12,864 bases of DNA from an uncultured Collinsella sp. (GCA_900550735.1 URTD01000036.1:1-12864), one strand, 5' to 3'; shown: positions 6,213 through 12,864, numbered from the stretch's first letter. Notes: generated from the sequence alone by a model not told the origin. Numbers and translations: made by a program.

Positions 6213-6528
6213 GGATATCTACTTCCTCGGGACCCAAAATCGAATCGTCGCTTTCTGTGGCAAGGTATTCAATCCAGGCATTGCGCTCCTCGGAGCGGCG
6301 ATTGGGGTCACCGTATGCTTTGAGCGATCCATAGGCGGCGGTGCCGTCCTTTGAGCGCACGGCGACCGGCTGAAAGGGGAGCTTGCGCATCAAAATGCTC
6401 TGCGCGACAAATAGACGGACGGCCTCGGCGAGCGATGTGCCCATGGCGTCGTAGAGATGTTCGGCATGCTGCTTGTCTTCCTCGCGAATGCGCACCTGCA
6501 GGATGGCTCGTTTTTGAGTCGATGACAT
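6205..6528 (-). CDS. RelB/DinJ family antitoxin
   Basis: This is a 107-residue protein. Residues 6-50 fit the RelB/DinJ ribbon-helix-helix fold: strand KRAILQVRI, helix KQHAEHLYDAMGTSLAEAVRLFVAQSI, then KLPFQP, the classic segment after the DNA-binding domain. The remainder is polar with an acidic end (SDDSILGPEEVDIHE), likely the part that wraps the toxin. ATG 6528 is chosen because AGGGGG lies six bases upstream; a longer frame reaches 6594 but has no such site and would run into the promoter. It is translated before the PIN gene and overlaps it by 8 bases. RelB-type antitoxins usually repress their own promoter, and suitable inverted half-sites lie upstream. Pairing with a PIN toxin rather than a RelE/YafQ toxin is less common but known. 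Confidence 0.82.
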   Translation of the reverse strand: MSSTQKRAILQVRIREEDKQHAEHLYDAMGTSLAEAVRLFVAQSILMRKLPFQPVAVRSKDGTAAYGSLKAYGDPNRRSEERNAWIEYLATESDDSILGPEEVDIHE

Positions 6529-6534
6529 CACTGG

Positions 6535-6540
6535 CCCCCT
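6535..6540 (-). promoter_or_regulatory. Ribosome binding site fixing the antitoxin start
   Basis: Read on the minus strand, AGGGGG ends six bases before ATG 6528. This supports the shorter 107-residue product over upstream in-frame starts. Confidence 0.65.
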
Positions 6541-6584
6541 TAATGAGCGTGCAATATAGTCGGTCAAATGCGGCATGTGCCGAT

Positions 6585-6649
6585 ACTTGAGCATCTTATA
6601 ACGATTACTTTATTTCGCTCAAGTAAATAACCATTAACTTGAATACAAG
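6585..6649. promoter_or_regulatory. CTTG/CAAG half-sites, probable antitoxin operator
   Basis: ACTTGAGC (6585-6592) is a perfect inverted match to GCTCAAGT (6617-6624); the second arm covers the minus-strand -35 and the pair brackets the -10. Further half-sites CTTG (6638-6641) and CAAG (6646-6649) follow, with CTTG overlapping a possible plus-strand -35. Such paired short sites suit a ribbon-helix-helix repressor like the adjacent antitoxin. Binding is inferred. Confidence 0.5.
6595..6622 (-). promoter_or_regulatory. Promoter of the antitoxin-PIN pair
   Basis: On the minus strand TTGAGC (6617-6622) and TATAAG (6595-6600) each match the sigma-70 consensus in five of six bases and are 16 bp apart. 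Transcription would begin near 6588, leaving a leader of about 60 bases before ATG 6528. Confidence 0.65.
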
Positions 6650-6666
6650 CGTAGTACATATAAAAT
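6639..6666 (+). promoter_or_regulatory. Possible promoter of the hydN-fdhF-hyf operon
   Basis: TTGAAT (6639-6644) and TAAAAT (6661-6666) are 16 bp apart, pointing towards hydN. A start near 6673 would give a leader of about 280 bases. It is back to back with the antitoxin promoter. No convincing sigma-54 site (TGGCAC-N5-TTGC) was found, unlike the FhlA-controlled operons of enterobacteria. A promoter nearer the gene is not excluded. Confidence 0.35.
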
Positions 6667-6751
6667 GAGAGCGCGTAAAAATCTCTGAGGCGTACGCATG
6701 TAATACACTCACCTTTATAGCTTCTAGAGAATAATTCCAACCTGCCAAAAC

Positions 6752-6777
6752 CCCTGCAATACACCCGTATTGCAGGG
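6752..6777. promoter_or_regulatory. 11-bp inverted repeat in the hydN leader
   Basis: CCCTGCAATAC (6752-6762) pairs perfectly with GTATTGCAGGG (6767-6777) around ACCC. CCCCTGCAA recurs at 6795-6803 and could pair with the same right arm instead. On the minus strand the stem is followed by GTTTT, so a reverse-oriented terminator is possible; on the plus strand there is no T-run. It could be an operator, a switchable leader hairpin, or a terminator blocking transcription towards the antitoxin genes. Confidence 0.55.
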
Positions 6778-6954
6778 CCTATGCTCAAGTTTGCCCCCTG
6801 CAACTGCGTATATTTAACCTGTATATCGTCGGAGAAACTCTACCGAGTGCATGTTTCGCCGCATGCATTCGATTCGTCGATGCCAGGCCACGGGCGGCTT
6901 GGGTCAATGTCGACAGGGTCTCTCCGGCAAGGGATTCAGGAGGGAGTGAACAAC
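6778..6954 (+). promoter_or_regulatory. Structured untranslated leader of hydN
   Basis: This 177-base stretch before the start codon holds at least two further hairpins: 6844-6853 with 6862-6871 (10 bp, one G-T pair) and CCAGGCC 6883-6889 with GGCTTGG 6896-6902 (loop ACGGGC). A reading frame is open through it in phase with hydN, but the encoded residues have no Fe-S or signal features, and AGGAGGG sits at 6938-6944 for ATG 6955. Because formate dehydrogenase needs molybdenum or tungsten cofactor, a Moco-type riboswitch is conceivable, but I cannot confirm its conserved core by eye. Confidence 0.4.
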
Positions 6955-7473
6955 ATGGGTAATAAGCGAGTCGTAGCCGATTCTTCGCGCTGCATTGGGT
7001 GTCAAACCTGCATGGCGGCGTGTATCGAGGCGCACGACATCCCCGGTAACATCGCCGCGCCGCGCCTGCGCGTGACGCGTACGTACGAGATCTCCGCACC
7101 GGTGGCTTGCCATCACTGCGAGGATGCCCCGTGCGCGAAGGCCTGTCCTACGGGCGCCTTGTTCTTTGATCCAAAGAACCATCGCATCGGCGTCAACGAG
7201 GACAACTGCATCGGCTGCAAGAGCTGCGTCATGGCATGCCCCTTTGGCGCCGTGAGCGTGGCGACCACGCAGGTCCCCGTCTTGATGGGCGACGTTCGCG
7301 TGGGTTCGCAGACCAAGAGCTTCGTGCTCAAGTGCGACCTGTGCGTGGACCGTCCCGGCGGTCCGGCGTGTGCCGAGGCGTGCCCGACCAAGGGCCTCAC
7401 CCTGGTAGACGAGGAACGTTTGGCAGAACTGACTGCCGAGCGTGCCCGCGCCACCATCGAAAACGAGGCGTAA
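6955..7473 (+). CDS. hydN: HydN-like four-cluster ferredoxin subunit of formate dehydrogenase
   Basis: This 172-residue iron-sulfur protein of the HycB/HydN family passes electrons from formate dehydrogenase H. Sixteen cysteines lie in four groups: CIGCQTCMAAC (13-23), CHHCEDAPCAKAC (52-64), CIGCKSCVMAC (85-95) and CDLC...C...C (127-143), enough for four [4Fe-4S] clusters. The length and the C-terminal segment (LVDEERLAELTAERARA) resemble E. coli HydN more than HycB. ATG 6955 follows AGGAGGG (6938-6944) at about 10 bases; the in-frame GTG 6946 is too close to that site. There is no signal peptide, so it is cytoplasmic. It is first in the operon and 75 bp before fdhF. HydN, HycB and HyfA are close relatives, so the exact name is less sure than the role. 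Confidence 0.85.
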   Translation: MGNKRVVADSSRCIGCQTCMAACIEAHDIPGNIAAPRLRVTRTYEISAPVACHHCEDAPCAKACPTGALFFDPKNHRIGVNEDNCIGCKSCVMACPFGAVSVATTQVPVLMGDVRVGSQTKSFVLKCDLCVDRPGGPACAEACPTKGLTLVDEERLAELTAERARATIENEA

Positions 7474-7548
7474 GCGTTGGGGCGACAGGCCCAATGATTG
7501 TCAAATAAGTACCGAGCATTCGGTAGCAGAAAAAGGAAGGAGGGTGTC

Positions 7549-9771
7549 ATGGAGAAGCATAAAGTGATCTGCCCGTATTGCGGCGCCGGTTGCCAGTTTA
7601 ACCTCCTGGTCCAAAACGGCCAGGTCGTGGGCACCGAGCCGCTCAACGGCATCACCAACCAGAGCGAGCTGTGCCTTAAGGGCATGAGCGGCTATGACTT
7701 CATCAACGACACTAAGATCTTGACTCCTCGCGTACTGCACCCGATGATCCGCCGCACCAAGGGCGCGGATCTTGAGCGCGTAAGCTGGGACGAGGCACTG
7801 GATTTCACCGCATCTAAGATGCAGGCCATAATTGACGAATATGGTCCTAACGCTGTCATGACCACCGGCTCTTCGCGAGGCGGCGGCAATGAGGCGAACT
7901 ACGTCATGCAGAAGTTTACGCGTGCGTGCATCGGCACCCACAGCGTAGACAACTGCGCCCGTACTTGACACGGCCCTACTGTCCTCGGTCTGATGGACAC
8001 GGTTGGTTCAGGTTGCATGTCATGCTCCATCCCCGGTATGGAGGATGCGGGCTGCATTTTCCTCTTCGGCTATAACCCTGCCGATTCGCACCCCATCGTC
8101 GCAAGGCGTATTGTGCGAGCCAAAGAAAAGGGTTGCAAGATCATCGTCGCCGACCCGCGCCATATCGAAACCGCGCGTATCGCCGATCTCTACCTTCCGA
8201 TCAAGAACGGTTGCAATGTTGCGTTCCTCAACGCCTTTGCCAACTGCTTGGTCAACGATGGCCTCTACGACAAGGAATTCGTCGCCGAGCACACGAACGG
8301 CTTTGACGAGTGGTGGGAGACCATCAAGAACTACACTCCCGAATCCGTACAGGACATCACGGGTGTCGAGCCCGCGTTGATCCACCAAGCTGCCGAGATG
8401 TACGCCACGGCGAAGCCCTCCGCCATCATTGGCTGGGGCATGGGCGTATGCCAGCAGAAGCAGAACCTGAAGACGGTGCACACCATCGCCTCCATCGCCT
8501 GCGTTGCCGGCCAGATCGGCAAACCCAATTCCGGCCTCGCGCCCGTGCGTGGTCAGAACAACGTCCAGGGCTCCTGCGATATGGGCATGCTGCCTAACCT
8601 GTACCCTGGCTACCAGAAAGTCACCGACCCCGCCGTGCGCGCCAAGTTTGCAAAGGCTTGGGGCGTGCCCGAGGAAAAGCTCCCGCTCGAGGAGGGCTAC
8701 AAGCTCACCGACCTGGGCCACCTGGTCGACGAGGGCAAGGTGCACTGCTTCTACAACTACGGCGAGGACCCGGTGCAGACCGAGCCCGATTCGGCCGGTA
8801 TGCGCAAGACGCTCTCCGAGCTGGATCTGTTCATTTGCCAGGACATCTTTATGACGCAGACGACCATGCTCGCCGACGTCATCCTGCCCGCTACCTCTTG
8901 GGGCGAGCACGAGGGTGTCTTTACCGCATCCGACCGTAGCTTCCAGCACTTTGACGCGGCTGTTCCGCCCAAGGGCGAGTGCCGCCACGACTGGGAGATC
9001 TTCGCGGACCTGTCCACGCGTATGGGCTATCCCATGCACTACGACAACACCGAGCAGATCTGGAACGAGTGCATTAGCCTGTGCCCCAACTTTGTGGGCG
9101 CGACCTACGAGAAGATGGCTCCCGAGGGCGGTTACGCCCAGTGGCCGGTCAAGAGCACCGATGTGAACGACCACGGTACGCCCGACATGTTCGCTGGTGG
9201 CAAGTTCACCACCAAGGACGGCCGCGCCAACCTGATGGCGCACGACTGGGAGGCGCCCTCCGAGCTTCCCGACGATGAGTACCCGCTCATTCTGTGCACC
9301 GTCCGCGAGGTCGGTCACTACAGCTGCCGCTCGATGACCGGCAACTGCAAGACGCTGGCGCTGCTCGCCGACGAGCCCGGCTTTGTCCGCATGAATCCCG
9401 CGGACGCCCAGGCGCGCGGCATCAAGAACGGCGACATCGTCTCGATTCATAGCCGCCGCGGCCAGGTATACAGCCGCGCCGACGTGAGCGATCGCATCAA
9501 TAAGGGCACGGTCTACATGACCTACCAGTGGTGGATCGGCAAATGCAACGAGCTGACCATTCACAAGGTCGACCCGGTCTCGCATACGCCCGAGGACAAG
9601 TTCTCCGCCTGCCAGGTCGACGCCATTGCCGACCAGGTTTGGGCAGAGGGCGAGGTAGAGCGTCAGTACACCGAGCTCAAGCAGGCTCTGGTGGACGCCG
9701 CTGCTCCCCAGGACGTTGAGCCTGGCGCCGCCAAGTTCGACGACGAGACGCACGTGAACCAAATCGTGTAG
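7549..9771 (+). CDS. fdhF: Formate dehydrogenase H, selenocysteine-containing catalytic subunit
   Basis: FdhF oxidises formate to CO2 with a bis-MGD molybdenum (or tungsten) cofactor, one [4Fe-4S] cluster and selenocysteine. The in-frame TGA at 7966-7968 must be read as Sec140: the frame resumes as HGPTVLGLMDTVGSG, and the context NCART-U-HGP matches E. coli FdhF, whose Sec is also residue 140. Cluster ligands are Cys8, Cys11, Cys15 and Cys42, with Lys44 beside them; His141 follows Sec. Other family blocks are GYNPADSHPIVA, PVRGQNNVQGSCDMG, LPATSWGEHEGVFTA and VREVGHYSCRSMTGNC. With Sec the product is 740 residues, about 25 more than E. coli, mainly as a C-terminal tail. There is no Tat signal, so it is cytoplasmic. 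ATG 7549 follows GGAAGGAGGG. Standard gene callers would split it into two pieces. Confidence 0.95.
7966..8003 (+). promoter_or_regulatory. Sec codon and SECIS-like hairpin in fdhF
   Basis: The TGA (7966-7968) is followed by TGTCC (7980-7984) pairing with GGACA (7995-7999), enclosing a 10-base loop with GGTCTG at 7987-7992. As I recall the E. coli fdhF element, its SelB-binding apical loop also contains GGTCT at the same distance from the UGA. Two inner pairs (TC 7985-7986 with GA 7992-7993) could tighten the loop and leave T7994 bulged. It is the expected position for a bacterial SECIS. Confidence 0.85.
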
Positions 9772-9792
9772 TCCCGTTCTCGTTGGCTATTT

Positions 9793-9835
9793 GGGCCGGG
9801 CGTCCCGTACGTTCGGGAGCCCGGCCCGTTATTTT
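9793..9835 (+). terminator. GC-rich hairpin between fdhF and hyfA, terminator or attenuator
   Basis: GGGCCGGGC (9793-9801) plus TCCCG (9803-9807) pair with CGGGA (9814-9818) plus GCCCGGCCC (9819-9827). This gives 14 pairs with one bulged G and a TACGTT loop, followed by GTTATTTT. It lies 22 bp after fdhF and just before the hyfA ribosome binding site. The T-run is imperfect, so partial termination or mRNA processing, giving more hydN-fdhF than hyf message, is more likely than a full stop. Confidence 0.75.
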
Positions 9836-9849
9836 GAAAGGAAGTGGGG

Positions 9850-10467
9850 ATGAACCGCTTCATCGACATCAACCCGGAGAGGTGCATCGGCTGCGGAACA
9901 TGCCAGTCCGCCTGTGCCGACGCCCACCGGATGCAGGGTCTTCAGGATACGCCGCGCTTGGCGCTCGTGAAGACCGGCGGTATTTCGGCCGCCCTTGCCT
10001 GCCACCATTGCGAGGGTGCCCCCTGCGCCGAGGTTTGCCCGGTGAATGCCATCGAGCACGATGGCGATCGCATCCACGTCAAGGAGCAGGAGTGCATCGG
10101 GTGCAGGCTGTGCGCCATCGCGTGCCCCTTCGGAGCCATCCATCCCGATGGCACGTCTATCGCCGGTGTCGCAGGCATGTGCGACCCGACGCCTTCGTAT
10201 CCTAAGTCCCTGAGCAGCCTGCTTACGTGGGCTCCTGGTCAGTACACCTGCGCTGTCAAGTGCGACCTGTGCGCCTTCGATCCGGACGGCCCGCATTGTG
10301 TGGCGGCGTGCCCCACCAAGGCGCTGACCGTCATGGGCGGCGCGGCCGATCGCGAGCTCGACGAGGCCAAGCGCCTGCGCTCGATCGAAAACGGTCCGGT
10401 CGTCGACGTTACCGCTGTGGCCCAGGGCCTGTCCGAGAAAGCAGAAGGGAGCGTAAACAATGGATAG
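9850..10467 (+). CDS. hyfA: Hydrogenase-4 component A, four-cluster ferredoxin
   Basis: This 205-residue iron-sulfur protein is close to E. coli HyfA along its length: it opens MNRFIDINPERCIGCGTC, has GLQDTPRLALVKT, and includes LLTWAPGQYTCAVKCDLC. Four cysteine groups (12-22, 51-63, 82-92 and 138-154) can bind four [4Fe-4S] clusters; Cys111 and Cys134 are extra. It would relay electrons from FdhF/HydN to the hydrogenase module on the cytoplasmic side of the membrane. ATG 9850 follows AAGGAAG at normal spacing; the in-frame GTG 9844 overlaps that site. Its stop overlaps the hyfB start by 8 bases (10460-10467), so the two are translationally coupled. It lies after a GC-rich hairpin that may reduce read-through from fdhF. 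Confidence 0.9.
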   Translation: MNRFIDINPERCIGCGTCQSACADAHRMQGLQDTPRLALVKTGGISAALACHHCEGAPCAEVCPVNAIEHDGDRIHVKEQECIGCRLCAIACPFGAIHPDGTSIAGVAGMCDPTPSYPKSLSSLLTWAPGQYTCAVKCDLCAFDPDGPHCVAACPTKALTVMGGAADRELDEAKRLRSIENGPVVDVTAVAQGLSEKAEGSVNNG

Positions 10468-12478
10468 CATGACGCTGTTTATCGCATCGCTTGCCGTCTC
10501 GTGTATCGGTGCGCTCGCCTCGGTTCTGCTGATCAAGGCCGATAACGCCGCCAAGACCGCCGGCTGCCTTATCGGCGCCGTCGCCGCGGTGCTTTCGTTT
10601 GTGGCCGGTATCCAGGCCGTGCTGGGCGATGTCACGTCGGTCGACACCATCGTGTTCTTCCCGTTTGCCCATTTCCAGCTGCTGCTCAATCAGCTGTCCG
10701 GCCTGTTCGTGGCGCTCATCTCGGTGCTCGCGTTTGCCGGCTCGATCTACGGTCTCAACTACTTTGATGAGTACCCGGGCAAAAAGGGCCGCGCCGGCTT
10801 CTTCTTTAACACCTTTGTGGCGTCCATGATGCTCGTCATCACCGCTGACAACGTGTTTTGGTTCCTGGTCGCCTTTGAGCTCATGTCGCTGACCTCGTAC
10901 TTCCTGGTCGTGATCGAGGAGAACGAGAACTCCATCCATGGCGGTTGGCTCTACTTTGTGATCGCGCACGTGGGCTTTGTGCTCATCATGGCGAGCTTCC
11001 TCACCATGACCAACTTCGCCGGTGGCTCGTTTGCCTTTGCGGATTTCCGCGCTACGCAGTTTAGCCCCGCGGTCGCATCCGTGTGCTTTGTGCTCGCCTT
11101 CTTTGGCTTTGGCGCCAAGGCCGGTATCATCCCGCTGCACGGCTGGCTGCCCAAGGCGCATCCCGAGGCGCCGTCCAACGTGTCGGCCCTCATGTCCGGC
11201 GGCATGATCAAGATCGGTATCTTCGGCATCCTCAAGGTGGGCCTCGACCTGCTCTCCGCCTCGGGCGTTCAGGTCTGGTGGGGCCTTATGGTCATGGTCT
11301 TCGGTGCGATCTCGTCGGTCCTCGGCGTGGCCTTCGCCCTGCAGGAGCATGACATCAAGCGCCTGCTGGCCTATCACTCCGTCGAGAACATCGGCATCAT
11401 TCTGCTCGGCGTCGGCGCCTCCATGGCCGCTATGGCGCTCAACTCGGTCGGCATCGCCGTCCTGGCTCTGATGGCCGCCCTCTACCACACGTTTAACCAC
11501 GCGATGTTTAAGGGCGAGCTGTTCTTGGGCGCCGGTGCGCTGCTGTACTCCACGGGTACGCGCAATATGGAGAAGATGGGCGGCCTGTTCCGTCGTATGC
11601 CGGCTACGGCCATCTGCTTCCTTATTGGCGCGCTTGCCATCTCGGCCATCCCGCCCTTCAACGGCTTTGTGTCCGAGTGGTTTACCTACCAGTCGCTCTT
11701 TAACGCTGCCATGCAGGGTGACAAGGCCGTCATGATCGTGGCCGTGTTCGCTGCCGTCGCGCTTGCCATTACCGGCGCGCTGGCCGTCACGTGCTTCGTC
11801 AAGGCCTATGGCGTCTCCTTTGCCTCCGCGCCCCGCTCCGAGGCCGCGGCTAATGCCAAGGAGGTTCCCGCCCCCATGGTGTTTGCGCAGGGCCTGCTCG
11901 CGGCCATCTGCGTCGTGCTGGGCATTGGCGCTCCCGTGATCGCGCCCGTGCTGGTCGATGTCGCCGCGTCCGTGCTGCATCCGTACGGTGGCGTGTTTGC
12001 CGCCGAGGGCATGGAGCTCATGAACCAGTACTCCGGCGCTGCCACCTCCACGCCCGCGATCGCCATTGCGCTCGTGGTGCTCGTCGGCCTTGCCTGCGGT
12101 TATCGCAAGCTCAAGACCGTCGGCAAGGTGCAGAAGTCCCAGCCGTGGGCATGCGGTTATGCTCCCAACGAGCATATGCCCGTCGTGGCCACGACCTTTG
12201 CCTCCGAGGTGTCCTGGTTTATGCAGCCGCTCTACACGCTGCGCGACCGCTGCACGGCCGTCTGCTGGTCCATCGCGCACTTCTTCCAGAAGCTCATCGG
12301 TGTGGCCGAGGCTGTGGAGCCCGTACCCGACAAGGTTCTCGTCGATGCCCCGCATAAGGGTGTCGAGAAGCTCGCCGACCTCGCGACTAAGCTCGAAGGC
12401 GGCAACTACAGCATCTATATCTGCTACATCGTCGCGGCACTCGTGGTGTTCCTCGTGCTCGCCGTGCAAATGGGTTAA
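10460..12478 (+). CDS. hyfB: Hydrogenase-4 component B, NuoL/M/N-like proton-translocating membrane subunit
   Basis: This 672-residue membrane protein has the same length I recall for E. coli HyfB. It belongs to the antiporter-like family shared with complex I subunits NuoL, NuoM and NuoN. Key charged residues are in place: Glu140 in LVAFELMSLTSYFLV, Lys220 in FFGFGAKAGIIPLHGWLPKAHPEAPS, and Lys251 in LMSGGMIKIGIFGILK. HNTFNHAMFKG-type and MGGLFRRMPATA segments follow, and AISAIPPFNGFVSEWFTYQSLF is a strong family block. The C-terminal section ends in a last hydrophobic helix (YICYIVAALVVFLVLAVQ). GAAGGGAG precedes ATG 10460. It would be a membrane-arm subunit that may couple formate-driven H2 release to ion pumping. 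hyfC starts 12 bp after its stop. Confidence 0.94.
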   Translation: MDSMTLFIASLAVSCIGALASVLLIKADNAAKTAGCLIGAVAAVLSFVAGIQAVLGDVTSVDTIVFFPFAHFQLLLNQLSGLFVALISVLAFAGSIYGLNYFDEYPGKKGRAGFFFNTFVASMMLVITADNVFWFLVAFELMSLTSYFLVVIEENENSIHGGWLYFVIAHVGFVLIMASFLTMTNFAGGSFAFADFRATQFSPAVASVCFVLAFFGFGAKAGIIPLHGWLPKAHPEAPSNVSALMSGGMIKIGIFGILKVGLDLLSASGVQVWWGLMVMVFGAISSVLGVAFALQEHDIKRLLAYHSVENIGIILLGVGASMAAMALNSVGIAVLALMAALYHTFNHAMFKGELFLGAGALLYSTGTRNMEKMGGLFRRMPATAICFLIGALAISAIPPFNGFVSEWFTYQSLFNAAMQGDKAVMIVAVFAAVALAITGALAVTCFVKAYGVSFASAPRSEAAANAKEVPAPMVFAQGLLAAICVVLGIGAPVIAPVLVDVAASVLHPYGGVFAAEGMELMNQYSGAATSTPAIAIALVVLVGLACGYRKLKTVGKVQKSQPWACGYAPNEHMPVVATTFASEVSWFMQPLYTLRDRCTAVCWSIAHFFQKLIGVAEAVEPVPDKVLVDAPHKGVEKLADLATKLEGGNYSIYICYIVAALVVFLVLAVQMG

Positions 12479-12490
12479 GGAGGGGAGAGC

Positions 12491-12864
12491 ATGAACAACA
12501 TCGTACTTGCCGTTCTGCAGGGCGTGGTCGTTATGGCCGTCGCGCCGTTCTTCTCCGGTCTCGGCCGCGTGATCCGCGCCAAGATGCACAACCGTCGCGG
12601 CCCCAGCATCATCAGCGGTGGTTCGAGCGGTATCGGGCTCGAGCTGGCCAAGCTCTTTGCGCGCCCCGAGTCCCAGAGCGAGGACGCGAGCTTTGCGCTG
12701 CGCATTATGCCGCCGCTGTTCTTCGCCGTCGCCTTTATGCTCGCGATGGGCCTGCCGCTCTTTACGGCGCAAAGCCCCATCCCGGTCTTTGGTGACGCCA
12801 TCACCATCATGTACAGTCTGGCGCTCGCCCGTTTCTTCTTCGCCCTCTGCGGTGTGGATTCGTC
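12491..12864 (+). CDS. hyfC: Hydrogenase-4 component C, NuoH-like membrane subunit (5' part)
   Basis: The first 124 codons of a membrane protein run off the window end. The opening helix (IVLAVLQGVVVMAVAPFF), then FSGLGRVIRAKMHNRRGPSI, a KLFARPES segment, a second helix (MPPLFFAVAFMLAMGLPLF) and YSLALARFFFALCGVD match HyfC/HycD, the NuoH-like subunit that anchors the electron-transferring hydrogenase arm to the membrane. ATG 12491 follows GGAGGGGAG and is 12 bp after hyfB, on the same strand. The rest of the hyf operon, including the large [NiFe] subunit, is expected downstream. The call rests on motif order and operon position and is secure despite the truncation. Confidence 0.9.
   Translation, partial: MNNIVLAVLQGVVVMAVAPFFSGLGRVIRAKMHNRRGPSIISGGSSGIGLELAKLFARPESQSEDASFALRIMPPLFFAVAFMLAMGLPLFTAQSPIPVFGDAITIMYSLALARFFFALCGVDS

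Noticed and set aside
6740..6770. Sigma-54 promoter (TGGCAC-N5-TTGC) ahead of hydN
   Set aside because: The nearest match, TGCCAAAACCCCTGCA, lacks the essential GG of the -24 element.
6564..6803. A 79-codon minus-strand frame in the control region
   Set aside because: It covers both promoters and the 11-bp inverted repeat, has no good ribosome binding site and resembles no family I know.
8020..9762. A 580-codon open frame on the minus strand opposite fdhF
   Set aside because: It has no family motifs and mirrors the codon pattern of fdhF, which is unmistakable on the plus strand.
7993..9771. fdhF downstream part as a separate gene starting at ATG 7993
   Set aside because: There is no ribosome binding site at that ATG; it falls inside the SECIS-like hairpin loop, and the frame continues from upstream through the Sec TGA.
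10409..12772. A 787-codon open frame on the minus strand opposite hyfB
   Set aside because: It is rich in His, Arg, Gly, Asp and Glu with no recognisable domain, as expected when a GC-rich hydrophobic gene is read backwards. The plus-strand hyfB and hyfC matches are clear.

Overview
The window looks like a piece of chromosome from a Gram-positive, anaerobic Actinomycetota of the Coriobacteriia, most likely Collinsella or a close relative. This is inferred from GC-rich codon use, strong AGGAGG-type ribosome binding sites, and the combination of selenium-handling genes, a selenocysteine formate dehydrogenase and a Hyf-type hydrogenase. No ribosomal RNA or marker gene in the window settles the genus.

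Layout. (1) Positions 1-2621 hold a selenium cassette: the 3' part of selD, yedF, a small DUF3343 (putative Se/S carrier) gene and a class V aminotransferase related to SufS/CsdB cysteine desulfurases. It closes with a clear intrinsic terminator. (2) 2689-4047 is brnQ, a branched-chain amino acid permease. (3) 4059-4343 is a tRNA-Pro(UGG)/tRNA-Gly(UCC) transcription unit with a near-consensus promoter and a strong terminator. (4) 4344-6528 is an accessory region downstream of the tRNAs. It holds a lower-GC gene for a two-domain AbiEi-like/DUF559-like protein, bracketed by two copies of a long palindrome, followed by a convergent RelB/DinJ antitoxin plus PIN-domain toxin pair. (5) 6529-6954 is a divergent control region with promoters, CTTG/CAAG half-sites and several hairpins. 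(6) 6955-12864 is the formate hydrogenlyase-type operon hydN-fdhF-hyfA-hyfB-hyfC, with hyfC cut by the window end.

How the parts fit. FdhF is read through an in-frame TGA at 7966-7968, which encodes selenocysteine at residue 140, the same number as in E. coli FdhF. A SECIS-like hairpin lies just after it. The upstream cassette makes selenophosphate (SelD) and probably moves reduced selenium to SelD (YedF, DUF3343 protein, desulfurase). HydN, HyfA and the Hyf membrane subunits would carry formate electrons through Fe-S clusters to a [NiFe] hydrogenase encoded beyond the window, releasing H2 and possibly pumping ions.

Most worth a second look: the palindrome pair around the AbiEi/DUF559-like gene, the PIN toxin that lacks part of its acidic active site, and the long structured leader of the formate dehydrogenase operon, which can form alternative hairpins. 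Many long open frames opposite the GC-rich genes are shadows and are not listed.
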